Source of the DNA: Isohypsibius dastychi | Lineage: Eukaryota > Tardigrada > Eutardigrada > Parachela > Isohypsibiidae | DNA length: 16,715 nt | Assembly: GCA_034696485.1 (NCBI GenBank) | Contig: JAQIWT010000653.1 | Span: forward strand, 1 to 16,715 | Direction: 5' to 3' | Part shown: positions 1 through 11,756 of the stretch, piece after piece | Numbering within the stretch: the first letter of the stretch is position 1 | How the letters are laid out: each line of letters opens with the position of its first letter | Translations under genes and position numbers: made by a program | The notes under the pieces: model-generated | Database searches by the model: none | Told to the model about the DNA's origin: nothing | Seen by the model: only the letters and a program-made list of their open reading frames with translations

Positions 1-420
1 TTCTCTTCTCCACCGCGGCGCATTAAACGCCTTTGGCAAAAATTAACGCAGTCTGTGTTTTTTCTCTACGTAAATATTCTGAGTACAAAGGCAGTGAGTA
101 ACCGATCGTTTTCGATTCCAATTCGAAAAAATATTCCTTAGTATGCTCTGCCGACACCGTCCAAGCAAGTTTTTTACCTCATGAAAAAAGCGGGTTAACT
201 ACTTAACCACTGCTGTCGCATTTTCAAAACTTGAAATCCACAGAACATAAAATCGTAATCATAAAACAAGAAATTCGAAAAGCAGCCTTGAAACAGTGAA
301 ATGAACAATAAAACGAGAAGTAACTGAAATAAAAAACGGAAATTTTTAAAGACATTCTGGAAGGCGTGTCAAAACATGAGCAGAAATTTAAGAAAAAGGA
401 TGCAAGAAATCAGAGGCTGT
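1..420. other. Intergenic sequence, no gene seen
   Basis: AT-rich sequence downstream of the kinase gene that ends at 421 on the minus strand. It should hold that gene's 3' untranslated region. I see no protein family, tRNA or clear repeat in it. Confidence 0.5.
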
Positions 421-2873
<2,453 letters not shown>

Positions 2874-3734
2874 TTTAATCCAGAGAAATAACTGATCCAG
2901 TTGATAGCAGTGATCTTTCCAGTAGCGAAATGTCTGGACTAAACGAAAAATAAACATGGTTACTTCCGGATTTACAAACAAGATATTTTGAAAGGGAATC
3001 CAAACGTCGAAAAATGGTCAATACAACAGTCCAGTTGAGCAAACGTTTTTTGAGGCAGAGAATCGTTTCACTTGCATTTTGAATACCTAGATCAATTCTC
3101 CAAATCGATCATCGAATCAAGACAGTGAGCGCTGTTCTGGAACGCACAACGCGACTAAAAGCACAATATCGAAGATGGCACGGTGGAAAATAATCATCTC
3201 GATCAAACTGAACTTGGACGACTTTGAAGGCTTAAACTCGACGATAAGCTGTGGTTCTCTGTATGTTGAGAAGCAGCTGGGGATGGCATGTACAGGAACG
3301 TATATCGTGACATCGTTTCAGAAATTGTGAATGGGCTGTGAGTCATTGGGGAAAGGCAAAACAAAACAAACCTAAACTGGCCTCTGTCTGTGTCTGCTCG
3401 ACTTGATGAAATCCGAGACGAAATCGCGCGCCTAGACTCCAGGTACAAGATCACTGACCGGTTAATTTACCAGGTACCAACTACAAATTGTAGCGGGATC
3501 AGGAGGTTTTATTCGATGTGGGCTTTTGCAAGGCGCGTTGGATTTTCTGGCTCACATTTTGCTGTGTTCGCCGCCGAAGGAAGTGGAACGAAAATCAGCA
3601 ATCCGATATTTCGCCTTACTTCTGTATCCGTGCATTTTGCCTCTGAACCATTTGCCCATGAATCTGGAAAACTTAAGAGTCTGCTCAGACCCGCCGAAAG
3701 CCATCTCCTTGGTATACTAACAAATTCATCTGGA
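2874..3734. other. Spacer between divergent PAK and REXO2 genes
   Basis: This 860-base interval should hold both 5' ends and their promoters. A sequence CAACGCGACTAAAA (3147-3160) resembles the core of the modules at 7307 and 13399. Open stretches exist on the plus strand: a 51-codon frame at 3175-3330, a charged stretch from about 3390 to 3473 ending at a possible splice donor (CAG|GTACC), and a frame from 3516 that joins REXO2. None matches a family I know, so I do not call a separate gene. Confidence 0.4.
3175..3330 (+). CDS. Possible small ORF, unassigned
   Basis: A 51-codon ATG-started frame beginning MARWKIIISIKLNLDDFEGL. It starts 14 bases after the CAACGCGACTAAAA sequence and lies in the divergent spacer. 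A good donor-like GTGAGTC follows at about 3338 in another frame, so a spliced small gene is possible. I recognise no family and the frame is short enough to be chance. Confidence 0.15.
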   Translation: MARWKIIISIKLNLDDFEGLNSTISCGSLYVEKQLGMACTGTYIVTSFQKL

Positions 3735-4742
3735 ATGGCAAAATCTACCGAAAAAGATTTCGTCGAAGATCTTGATTCTCACATTGTTTGGGTTGATCTT
3801 GAGGTACGTACGTACCCTACGCCTAGGCCCAGCGATGTTGTTACTTGTCACTACAACGGTTTCTAAACTTTCACCGGTGCTTATTTTACAGCGTGATCGA
3901 ACATATTATTGGCTTTTTTTAGATGTCCGGTTTAGACCCGGAAGTTCACAAAATCGTCGAAATGGCAGTGATTATTACAGACAGTGAACTGAACGTCGTT
4001 GCAGAGGTACGTAAGTATTTTTTTCGTCCGTATTGATCGTGCTTAAGTTTCCTTTCTTTGTCATGTTCAGAGTCCAGAAATTGTGATTCACCATGACCAG
4101 GATGTGATTGAAAATATGTCGGATTGGTGTAAGGATACGTTCGCCAAGGTACTGCTCATGGAATCTGTTTTTGTACACAAACGAGTAGGAACTTGACTGG
4201 GTTCAGTCTTATGTTTGTATTTTATAGTCTGGTCTGACAGAAGAAATCCGTTCGAGCGAAATTTCAATGGACTCAACCAAAAAAACAATGATGACCTTTC
4301 TTCGGCAACATATCCCGTACAAAAAGTGCATTCTAGCTGGGAACAGGTACAGCACTTGTTCCGTTGCTTGTCTGCTTCCGGTGCAACCGTCTTGATTGTC
4401 ATCTTTCAGTGTATATATGGACCGTCTATTTCTCAAGAAACAAATGCCCGAGTTCGACGTGAGGTTTTCCTTAGAAATGCGACCTCTGTTTGAATGCTTG
4501 TTTTTTCCAGGATTATCTTCATTATCGGATCCTCGATGTGTCGACTCTAAAGGAATTGAGTAGAAGATGGTATCCTTCAACCCACTATAAGCAACCAAAG
4601 AAGAAATGCGCACATAGGTGAGGCTGCTTTCTTGCGATTTCACACGTGTTTCCAGTCTGCTGGTTTCAGGGCGCTTGCGGATATCAGAGAGTCAATCGAA
4701 GAATTAAAATGGTATCGCTCGAATATTCTCCGTCCAAAATAA
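3735..4742 (+). CDS. REXO2: Oligoribonuclease, DEDDh 3'-5' exonuclease (REXO2 homologue)
   Basis: REXO2 degrades very short RNA oligomers (nanoRNA) to mononucleotides in mitochondria and cytosol. Exons are 3735-3803, 3923-4006, 4071-4148, 4228-4346, 4410-4458, 4511-4617 and 4670-4742. They sum to 579 nt, giving an uninterrupted 192-aa protein. The DEDDh residues are visible: D and E in WVDLEMSGLD (Exo I), D in [10 protein letters not shown] (Exo II), and H and D in [11 protein letters not shown] (Exo III). [35 protein letters not shown] and the final helix also match the family. The bacterial-length start at 3735 is used here. An in-frame upstream ATG at 3516 would add 73 residues beginning MWAFARRVGFSG, poor in acidic residues, and could encode a mitochondrial targeting form. 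Four of six introns begin GTAC. The gene converges on CCDC174. Confidence 0.95.
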
Positions 4743-4857
4743 TCACTTAACGAGTGGACTTCAATCTGTGATACTCATCTCATAAAATTCGGATGTATTA
4801 TTACGTCAGCAGTGGAAAGAATTGGTGTACAATAATATCTGACGGCCTTCCAAAATT

Positions 4858-4863
4858 AATAAA
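4858..4863 (+). terminator. Likely polyadenylation signal of REXO2
   Basis: AATAAA lies 116 bases after the REXO2 stop codon, in the short spacer between this gene and the convergent CCDC174. The position fits a 3' end signal. A single hexamer in AT-rich DNA is weak evidence by itself. Confidence 0.5.
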
Positions 4864-4904
4864 ATGGTACATCATATCGCGGACATCCCGACATCCCGTT
4901 GAAT

Positions 4905-7143
4905 CTATTTGTTGAGATAATCGCGGGCATGTTCTTGGAGCTCCCCTTTCGAAATCCGATTAAATGTCATGGAGGTTGATGATTGTTCGTTGTACATGGA
5001 AGGTGGGGGAGCGAAAGCCCAAGGTCTCCGCTCGTCTGTCGTCCTATCGCTGGCTGCATCCTCAGCCGGTTGACTCGACCGGTCATAATCCTGAGCCGGT
5101 TTTTTCCATGGCTGCACGTGTTCCCACGGTTTATATTCTTCTTGTTCCACTTTCTTTTCGTCCGTGACAGCAGAAGGATATTCGCAATAATCTGAAGGTG
5201 GTGGTCTTTTGAAATTCTTGTTTGAGCCATATTTCGTGGGTGCGGAATACGAAGACGGCGGCGCAAAATCCAGATCTCGTCGACTGCGCTGTTCTTCCAT
5301 GTAATCTCTTGGATCTTTTTCTGAAGGCTTTTCTAAATAAGCCACAATATAATAAATGATATCGAAGGAGCAGAAGCCAATCCAGACTGGAAAAACCTAC
5401 TTTTCCCGCTATCCCATTCCCGGGCTGGTGGTGGGCCAATTCGCACGGGCGCTTCCGGTACGGGCGGCGGCTTTTGTTTTTCTTGTAAAGCCTTCTCAAA
5501 ATCCCAATCGTCTTCATCATCTATGAACATCCCACTTGCAAATTCAGTAAAATGAATTGCCTGTGTTACAACTGATGAAACCCACCTTCGGTTTCCTTGA
5601 CTGAGTCCCCTTTAATCTGCTTTCTCTCCCGGACTTTTGCCAAGCGCGCTTCTTTCATAGCATCACGTTTAGCTCTGACAAATTCCTTACCACTGCGGGT
5701 CGCTAAGGTCTACACGCGAAAGGTCACGTCATGGCAATACGAGCACAATTCATCTGATCCGTTTACCTGCTCCCGTAATCTTTTCAGCTCCTTCATCTGT
5801 TCATTACGAGTGGCTTCGTCAGTGGAAAATTTGTAATATCCAACACCCATGTTTCGGTTTTCTGCAAAAGAAAAGCAACTCCTGAATACAAGCCAAAAGA
5901 CAGAATTCTCCCGGAAGTGGATAACTCTACAGCAAAGCTCTCACCTTCAGCTTCATACATTTGGTAATGTATTGGACCAACAGGACCGGAAGGAACTGCT
6001 TCTTCCTCCCACTGTTGTCTTTCCAATTCTCGTTCCATATCTTTGGAAAGAAGAGTCCGCTGGTCCAAGCTACGACTCAAAATCATTTAATCACGGTGAT
6101 GAGATATATATCGGAAACACATTCTTACGGAACAGGTCCAAAGTCAAAATGCCCGGCCGATTGAGGACCAGATACCAACCCTTGTTCGGGTAATGAAGTC
6201 TTAAACGCGCTGTGATCAGCCGTTTCACCGGCAAGTTTTTGGTTCTCTTTGAGAAGGCCAGGAAGATCTTTTTTCAGACATTTTCTAGATCGACCCAAGT
6301 AATCCTCATATTCGGTCCTACATCAGAATAAATACCGTGTTTCGCAACAGAGGAAAAACACAGTAATAAACGCTCCAGTAGTACCATTCTCCTTCGTTGA
6401 ATGACGGAGGCAAGGAAGGAATATCATCGTCAGAGTCCGAGTCAGATTCAGATTCCGAATAACGGCGACGAGCCTGAGAATCGAAATGCTTTCCTTCCAT
6501 TGCTTTTCTTTGAAAATCGATCAAAACGTGTTCGTCTTCATTAGGGTCTAAAGGCAATAAAAACATGAAAACTGCGCTCAAGAGTACAAAACAAAAACTT
6601 GCTCAACCTGTCGTGATGGCGCCGGAATTCATCTGATCATAAATTTTCGCTTTCGCTGCAAGATTAGACCTAAAAGCAAACAGGTATATCACTATCTGAA
6701 AACACAAGTAGGAACAGTACAAAACAAAATAAATATTCGACGCACTTCGCAAATTCCCATCTCTTCTCATCCTCGGTGGGAACGGACATTTCCAAATCTC
6801 GTTGGTTCCGAGCCGCAACACCTGGGTTTCCGGAAGGCTTTTCCGCGACCTAATGAAAAACTGAAGCCAACTGTAAAACAGGAATCTTGATTCCTGATTT
6901 ACCTTCGCGACATGAACTTTTGTTTTGCTCTGAACAGCCTGATAACCTGTGACAAATCCTGATCCATCTTGAGCCTGTTTCTTTTGTTGGAATTCAGCTT
7001 GTTTACGATACAGCTCTGCTTTCAGGTTGTATAGCTGTAACAAAATAAATTAGAATCGTGACGAAAACTACGGAAAACATACGGAACGAGCAACAACGAC
7101 TTACCGAAGAGGAGCTAACTTCGTACGGCACTTTCTTCGACAT
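4905..7143 (-). CDS. CCDC174: CCDC174 homologue (coiled-coil domain protein 174)
   Basis: CCDC174 is a nuclear protein reported with the exon-junction/splicing machinery; its exact biochemical role is poorly known. Exons are 7105-7143, 6903-7034, 6746-6849, 6608-6669, 6385-6547, 6129-6317, 5945-6075, 5767-5861, 5582-5709, 5401-5534 and 4905-5332. They sum to 1605 nt (534 aa, human 467 aa) with no stop. Matches to the family are LYNLKAELYRKQAEF near the N-terminus, EDYLGRSRKCLKKDLPGLL, LLSKDMERELERQQWEEE, GPIHYQMYE, GVGYYKFS, AREWDSGK and RRDLDFAPPSSY. The C-terminus ends in ISKGELQEHARDYLNK. An acidic-serine run SESESDSDSDDD lies in exon 5. The exon 9/10 junction needs a weak donor (GTTTCA) to keep frame; the nearby stronger GTGGGT would break it. 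The ATG at 7143 was chosen because MSKKVPYEVSSSS joins in phase to the conserved region. Confidence 0.9.
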
Positions 7144-7306
7144 CCTTGTACAATCAAGGTATTTTATTCCTCCGAACGTATGTATATCACAACACGAGAT
7201 AATACAGTCTTTCTTCAGTTCTGGATTTGGAAATCACACTCGGAAGTTCAAGAGACATCGATATGGCACGCAACAACACGTGCATGTGCTACGTACGTAT
7301 CTGCAT

Positions 7307-7408
7307 CTAGCTATGGTTAGCCAACGCGGCCAAAACTCCGCGGTGACGGCGTACGCTCTACAACGTACGCAACGTACACACGCAGCACACTCACACAGTC
7401 GATGAGCT
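7307..7408 (+). promoter_or_regulatory. Upstream module, copy A (shared with 13399-13496)
   Basis: The plus strand at 7312-7337 is identical over 26 bases to the complement of 13466-13491, and CTAG precedes both cores one base away. About 54 bases further on, both copies share CACACAGTC, two differing bases, then TGAGCT. The sequence between is rich in ACGT/ACGC purine-pyrimidine alternation in both. The module lies in the divergent spacer between CCDC174 (minus) and the decayed NDUFA9-like gene (plus). A shared promoter element is the simplest reading; one end of a larger repeated or transposed unit is the alternative. Confidence 0.6.
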
Positions 7409-7733
7409 TCATATGTTTGGGATTTTGCATTTTCACATTTTATTTTAGCTCATTCATCTTTGTTTACATCTGATCTGGATATATTTCCATCCAATTATTC
7501 TGGACTCGAAATCAATTTGGGAAACTCAGCAGCTCCATCGCATTTCGACCAGCCAGCGCGACTGAAGAGTACAACCACCTTGGCTTTGTTGTGCCTTTTT
7601 GCAGAATTCAGTCTGGACTTGATCGAAAGGTACTATTTCACCTCAGTAATGAAATTAGCCTTGAGGCTTACTCAGTCAGTTTCTGTTCTTTCCGTGTATT
7701 TCCGTGTTGTTTCCGATTTTTATTTCATTCCAG

Positions 7734-8548
7734 GTTTTGGGCTGTGCAAAGAGCTGCACGAAATCGGAAATGCGAATCGGTATTTTGCATCCGTGCCAGA
7801 ACTGTTTTGGATTTCATCCAGGAATGTGCAGCATGCCCGTTCTGCCGCGAATGATGCTGTGGAGGGTCCCTGGGAAGTTCCAGCAATTCCCGCTTCCACT
7901 AAATCCAGTACTCTCGGAAATTTGAAGAGAGGAAAAGTCGGGCGTTTATTCTTCAGCGGAATTGTTGCAACGGTGTTCGGCGCGTCTGGTTTCATGGGGA
8001 GATATGTTGTGAACGAACTCGGTATGAACTTATATTTCGCAGATTTGAGATATACGCACTGACGTTTGTTTGGTCAAGGAAAATTGGATCGCAGGTTGTG
8101 ATTGCACATGGGTGTGATGCTCATGATGAGAGACATTTAAAGCTGATGAAGTGATTTGGGCCAGATTCTTTATCAACCAATTGATCTTCGAGATGAAGCT
8201 GCCATCAAAAAATCCGTCAAATATTCCAATGTGGTTTTATCAACCTCATTGGTCGGGATTACGAAACCAAGTAAGTTAAAAACGGAATTTCGGTTCAGAT
8301 CACGGTGAAATCCCGCACTATCACTTCACGTGTTTGATCTTATATTTGAGCGTAAATGGAAAATATTCAAATTAAAAGATCACATTTTTGGATTTTTTCC
8401 GCGATTTTTTTTCAAGTGTTTCTTTGCAGGAACTTTAAGTTTGACGACGTCCACGTGGAAGGAGCGCGAAGATTGGCTCGTTTTGCCAGAGAAGCTGGAG
8501 TGGAGTGTTTTATTCACATGCCGGCCTTGAATGTGACGGAAACGCCAA
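7734..8548 (+). pseudogene. NDUFA9: NDUFA9-like gene (complex I 39-kDa subunit), decayed and 3'-truncated
   Basis: NDUFA9 is an accessory subunit of mitochondrial complex I with an NAD(P)-binding Rossmann fold. Exon-like blocks are 7734-8021, 8079-8270 and 8430 to about 8548, with good GT-AG borders. Block 1 ends SGIVATVFGASGFMGRYVV, with the GxxGxxG motif; block 2 begins GKIGSQVV and continues CDAHDERHLKLM. A +1 base near 8150 then brings TGA into frame. The expected reading resumes as DLGQILYQPIDLRDEAAIKK. Two surplus bases near 8235 precede INLIGRDYETK. Block 3 reads FKFDDVHVEGARRLARFARE and then has FIHMPALN where the family has FIHxSALN. No later NDUFA9 segment, roughly the last half, can be found. 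The first exon and start codon are uncertain; frame is open back to 7460. Introns are kept, so this is not a retrocopy. Assembly error is the alternative for the indels. Confidence 0.75.
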
Positions 8549-8727
8549 GTAGGATTTAGTTTCCGCAAATTCGGTCGTGATCACGCTTGCCTATCTGACC
8601 AAGTTTACCACTAATTTCATTGTTTTTCTCATTCCGAAAACAAGGTATTTTTCAACTTACATTGGCTTCTTCTATTTGTGCTGGTAATCTAGTCTGTTCT
8701 GTCTTTCGTTCTGCTAAATTTCTCCAG

Positions 8728-9304
8728 TATGCGGATAAAAACAAATTCACCTATCCACTGTGAGTGATCAATATTTCTTTCCAATTTTTGATGTAAATGT
8801 TTTCATCATGAATTTTGTACCCCCGAAATGCAACTTAATTTACCACTTCTATCTTTTCAGGTTCAATGCGTACAGCATTGCATTCGTCATCTCTCGACAT
8901 TTTTCGGTCGCTTCCTCCGGATACGTCATGCTTTATGCTCCAAAACCGTCCTAAATTTCCTGCACTGATTTTGGACAAACAAAATTTCAACATTCCAGCC
9001 GTCAAGTAGGTTTATACATTCATTTCAAATTTATATGAATGATGAGAATGTTTTACATGTATAGTTGTCCTCTTCGCATTGATTGTCATCCGCAATTTCT
9101 GGATGCTTTTCCGATTTCTCACCTTCCACATTCGACGCCGTCGTGAACGCACCGAATTCTTAGTTCAGCGCCGAAAGTTAGCAGCAGAGTGCCGTAGCAA
9201 GCCTTATCGTGCAGAATCGTTTTACGAGGGAGAAATTTCACCGGAAGTCTCTCCAAAGACCCTCAACACCAGGAGTGAGCTGAAATCCGAAAGGAAAAAA
9301 GACT
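8728..9304 (+). other. Exon-like fragments of unknown identity
   Basis: Three blocks have splice-like borders: 8728-8759 (TCTCCAG before, GTGAGT after), 8861-9005 (CTTTTCAG before, GTAGGT after) and 9065-9304 (ATAG before, TGA at the end). Block 1 reads YADKNKFTYPL, and block 2 continues FNAYSIAFVISRH but meets a stop at 8952 in that frame. Another frame of block 2 is open to its donor and ends FPALILDKQNFNIPAVK. Block 3 has a hydrophobic stretch (VVLFALIVIRNFWMLFRFL) followed by a strongly basic tail. AATAAA at 9603-9608 could end it. This could be a small membrane-protein gene, another decayed gene, or chance. I recognise no family. Confidence 0.25.
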
Positions 9305-10605
9305 GAGGAACCAAGCTTCCAGCTGTATTTCCTCGCTAATCTTTTCATTCTGAAGTTTTTTTTATTGCTGGAAGACTTATCATATTGTGCTGGTATTTTA
9401 TACTAGCAGCATATTTTTGTGTGTTTCCGATGGACATCCATTTTGTACACCATACGACATTTGTATAACGTTTGTACACGACAAAAGTGGCATCATACAA
9501 GATTAAAACAGAAAACATCACTCTCCCAACTTCCCTCCTCCGGTTCTATATTTATTTTCAAAAGTGAGAATTTTACGGCGAGTGATTTCATTGAAACATT
9601 AAAATAAAAGCTTCAAGTAGTTTTCTACCCAAACAAACCATATCAGTCCTCTAACGGGAAAGGGAGTAATCTGTTTACCATTCTGACGCCTGGTCACAGA
9701 CAACGCGTTGATGCTCAGCTGCGACCTTTAGTATCTCCCATTCTGGCAAGTTTTTTTTTTCACTATAGCAAATTTTTAATTAGCAACAGATACAAAGACT
9801 GGCAAGTTACTCCCCAAACGAATAATAATAGATATCGCCCTACTTGACTGCGTTTTGAATGGCAACATGCTGGCAAGTTGTAACCCTTTACCGTATCCAT
9901 CGGAACTGCCCGACTCAATTCGAGTTACGCCCAAATCGATTTGCCACGGAAGGAACTGGACTTACGCAAATAGGTAATGGTGCTTTATTCAAGTAATGCG
10001 ATATCTGTCAAAAACTCGCGAACGTCAGTTTACCAAAGGTCACGACGTTCAGTCTATCCAAGCAAGTTGTATCTGTACAAAACCACCGGACAGGATAAAC
10101 AGACTCCGAAACCTCAATAAATTCACCGTGAAATGTTCATTCAACGCAAATCGCCAAGGAGACAACTTGTCAGTTTGTTTGCAAAAGCGATATCGGCAAA
10201 AAATTACTGTTAGTGCCAACGCCTACTAAAGGTCACGCGATAGTTCTGTAAACAGGTGTCGGACAGGTGAAACGGAGTATACTATCAACCTGTCTTTAGT
10301 CCGAATCTGTTAACTCGAAGAGTTTTCATTTGGCAGATTATTTGTTCGGCACTCATTTTGCTGGCTTCACGGCCAGACAGTAAAAATTTGTCTTCATGGC
10401 TGTATGACTTTACTGTTGTCATTTTACAAGACAGGAAGAATGTAAAGGTCATGAAAATGGTAGCCGATATTACTATGTCGTATCCAATCTAATTTTAACA
10501 CTCACAGACTAACACAGCATTACGCTTTTGCTGATTATATGCCACATCGAGAAGCGATGTACCGAGCAACTGTTGATTCTGCTAGAATTGCTCTTAACAG
10601 CTGCA
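9305..10605. other. Long intergenic stretch without a supported gene
   Basis: About 1.3 kb with no convincing coding frame; the longest open frames are short and low-complexity. It contains an AATAAA at 9603-9608 and three copies of CTGGCAAGTT (9743-9879). A short imperfect palindrome (CAGTAAAA ... TTTACTG) lies near 10377-10415. Confidence 0.4.
9743..9879. repeat. Three spaced copies of CTGGCAAGTT
   Basis: Identical 10-mers occur at 9743-9752, 9799-9808 and 9870-9879, spaced 56 and 71 bases. The core GGCAAGTT also forms the right end of the foldback element at 11101-11108, so these may be remnants of related elements. No larger shared unit is evident around them. Confidence 0.35.
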
Positions 10606-10613
10606 TTTCCTTT
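10606..10613. repeat. Target-site duplication, left copy
   Basis: TTTCCTTT directly abuts the left terminal inverted repeat and is repeated at 11111-11118 directly after the right one. Confidence 0.7.
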
Positions 10614-11110
10614 CAAACTTGCCCCGTTTTTTTAACGGGAAGAAATAACGGGACGAATTTACCGTTTTTCCGCCCGTTACCGTTTTTACCGTTTTTTTAA
10701 CGGTAACGGGGGCCTTCTGTAACGGGACGGGAACGGGCGGGATTCAGGTCAAAGCGTCGGAAACGGGTGCTGCCTCCCGTTATTCCCGTTATTTCCGTTA
10801 TTTTCGTTATTTTCGCTATTTTCGTTATTTCCAGCGTCGGTTATGATTTCCGTAACTGCTGTTTCCGTAACCTACTCCTACTCCCTCAAACTGATTGAAT
10901 CCACTGTAGGCGTAGGCGCAGCATTGCAGCTCCTCGGCAGTCCGCATATCACAGCGCTCAACGCGCGCGCACCCACAAAAAAATAACGGTAATAACGGGC
11001 CCGTTAACGGGGGAAAAAATTGTTAAACGGTAACGGGCGGAAAACGGGAGCGGTGTAAAAAAACGGGCAATAACGGGCGGGAGAGCAAAAAAAATAACGG
11101 GGCAAGTTTG
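10614..11110. mobile_element. Non-autonomous foldback element (hAT-like MITE), 497 bp
   Basis: The left end begins CAAACTTGCCCCGTT and the right end finishes AACGGGGCAAGTTTG, differing only in the third-last base of the 15-mer context, with the outer 12-14 bases perfectly inverted. Direct repeats TTTCCTTT flank it exactly at 10606-10613 and 11111-11118. An 8-base target duplication is the signature of hAT-superfamily insertion. Both arms are packed with CCCGTT/AACGGG and ACCGTTTTT/AACGGT units, so the element can fold back over roughly 100 bases per arm. The centre is unique and GC-richer. It has no coding capacity, so it would need a transposase from elsewhere. The superfamily call rests on duplication length; the ends are not a classic CAGNG. 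Confidence 0.75.
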
Positions 11111-11118
11111 TTTCCTTT
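11111..11118. repeat. Target-site duplication, right copy
   Basis: TTTCCTTT directly after the right terminal inverted repeat, identical to 10606-10613. Perfect preservation suggests a fairly recent insertion. Confidence 0.7.
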
Positions 11119-11756
11119 CATTTCGCTCGAACCAAAACCGGCAATTTCAGTGAATTTTCATGGTTTTTTGAGGTGCAGGAACCGAGTAATCCAAAATGTG
11201 ATCCAGGAGACATATCAGTTTGTTCGTGCTTCTTCTAGCTACCGAACGAGTGGCTACAAAAGTCGTTTTTGATCATTCAAGTGACCACTGGCACCGCAAA
11301 GCTGAAAGTGACCAACCACGTGTCCACGAAAACGACAACCTCGTTCCGCTAACACAAATACCAGCTGATCAGGATGCAGTAACTACAGTAAACCACCATG
11401 TCTTGGTAATGGTAGCCTTTTTTCATATCAGCAAGTATTCGCTGGTCTTTGGCTTGTTCTCACATTCAGATCCAGCTCGAAAAAAACCGGCCGAGCAACA
11501 CGTTAGGAAAATCCAGCATTTTTGTAAAAAACAAGCTTAGATCTAGTTCTAACGCCTGGCAGAAAATAATTACCAAGAGAAATAAAACCGCATGTTACGG
11601 GCAACAGTATAGAAACCTTGGAATATCAGAGGAGAATAAATTTTCTATCATGGCCCATCTCACTGGCCTGATATTTTTCTTCAAATATTCCTCCATCGAA
11701 CGATGTATCACATTATGCGAGAAGTGGCGGCAGGCGAAGAGTATATAACAGATATT
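11119..11756. other. Intergenic sequence, no supported gene
   Basis: About 640 bases between the foldback element and the last recognisable SLU7 block. The 3' exons of SLU7 should lie here on the minus strand, but the conserved HTHxWGSYW and CCHSFxKxSYC segments are not visible. The plus-strand open frame from 11220 to 11540 has no recognisable content. Confidence 0.4.

Noticed and set aside
3390-3473. Charged stretch ARLDEIRDEIARLDSRY as an exon of a small coiled-coil gene
   Set aside because: It ends at a fair donor but has no clear upstream acceptor, start codon or downstream partner that gives a known family.
7241-7405. ACGT-rich alternating sequence as a microsatellite or CRISPR-like array
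   Set aside because: There is no regular unit or spacer. The similarity is to one other locus only, as a colinear module.
10614-11110. AACGGG/CCCGTT units as interstitial telomere repeats
   Set aside because: Units are irregular, face both ways around a centre and are bounded by inverted ends and a target duplication. This is a foldback element, not a tandem array.
11220-11540. 106-codon plus-strand open frame next to the foldback element
   Set aside because: No recognisable domain, no splice context, and its composition is like the surrounding intergenic DNA. It is probably chance.
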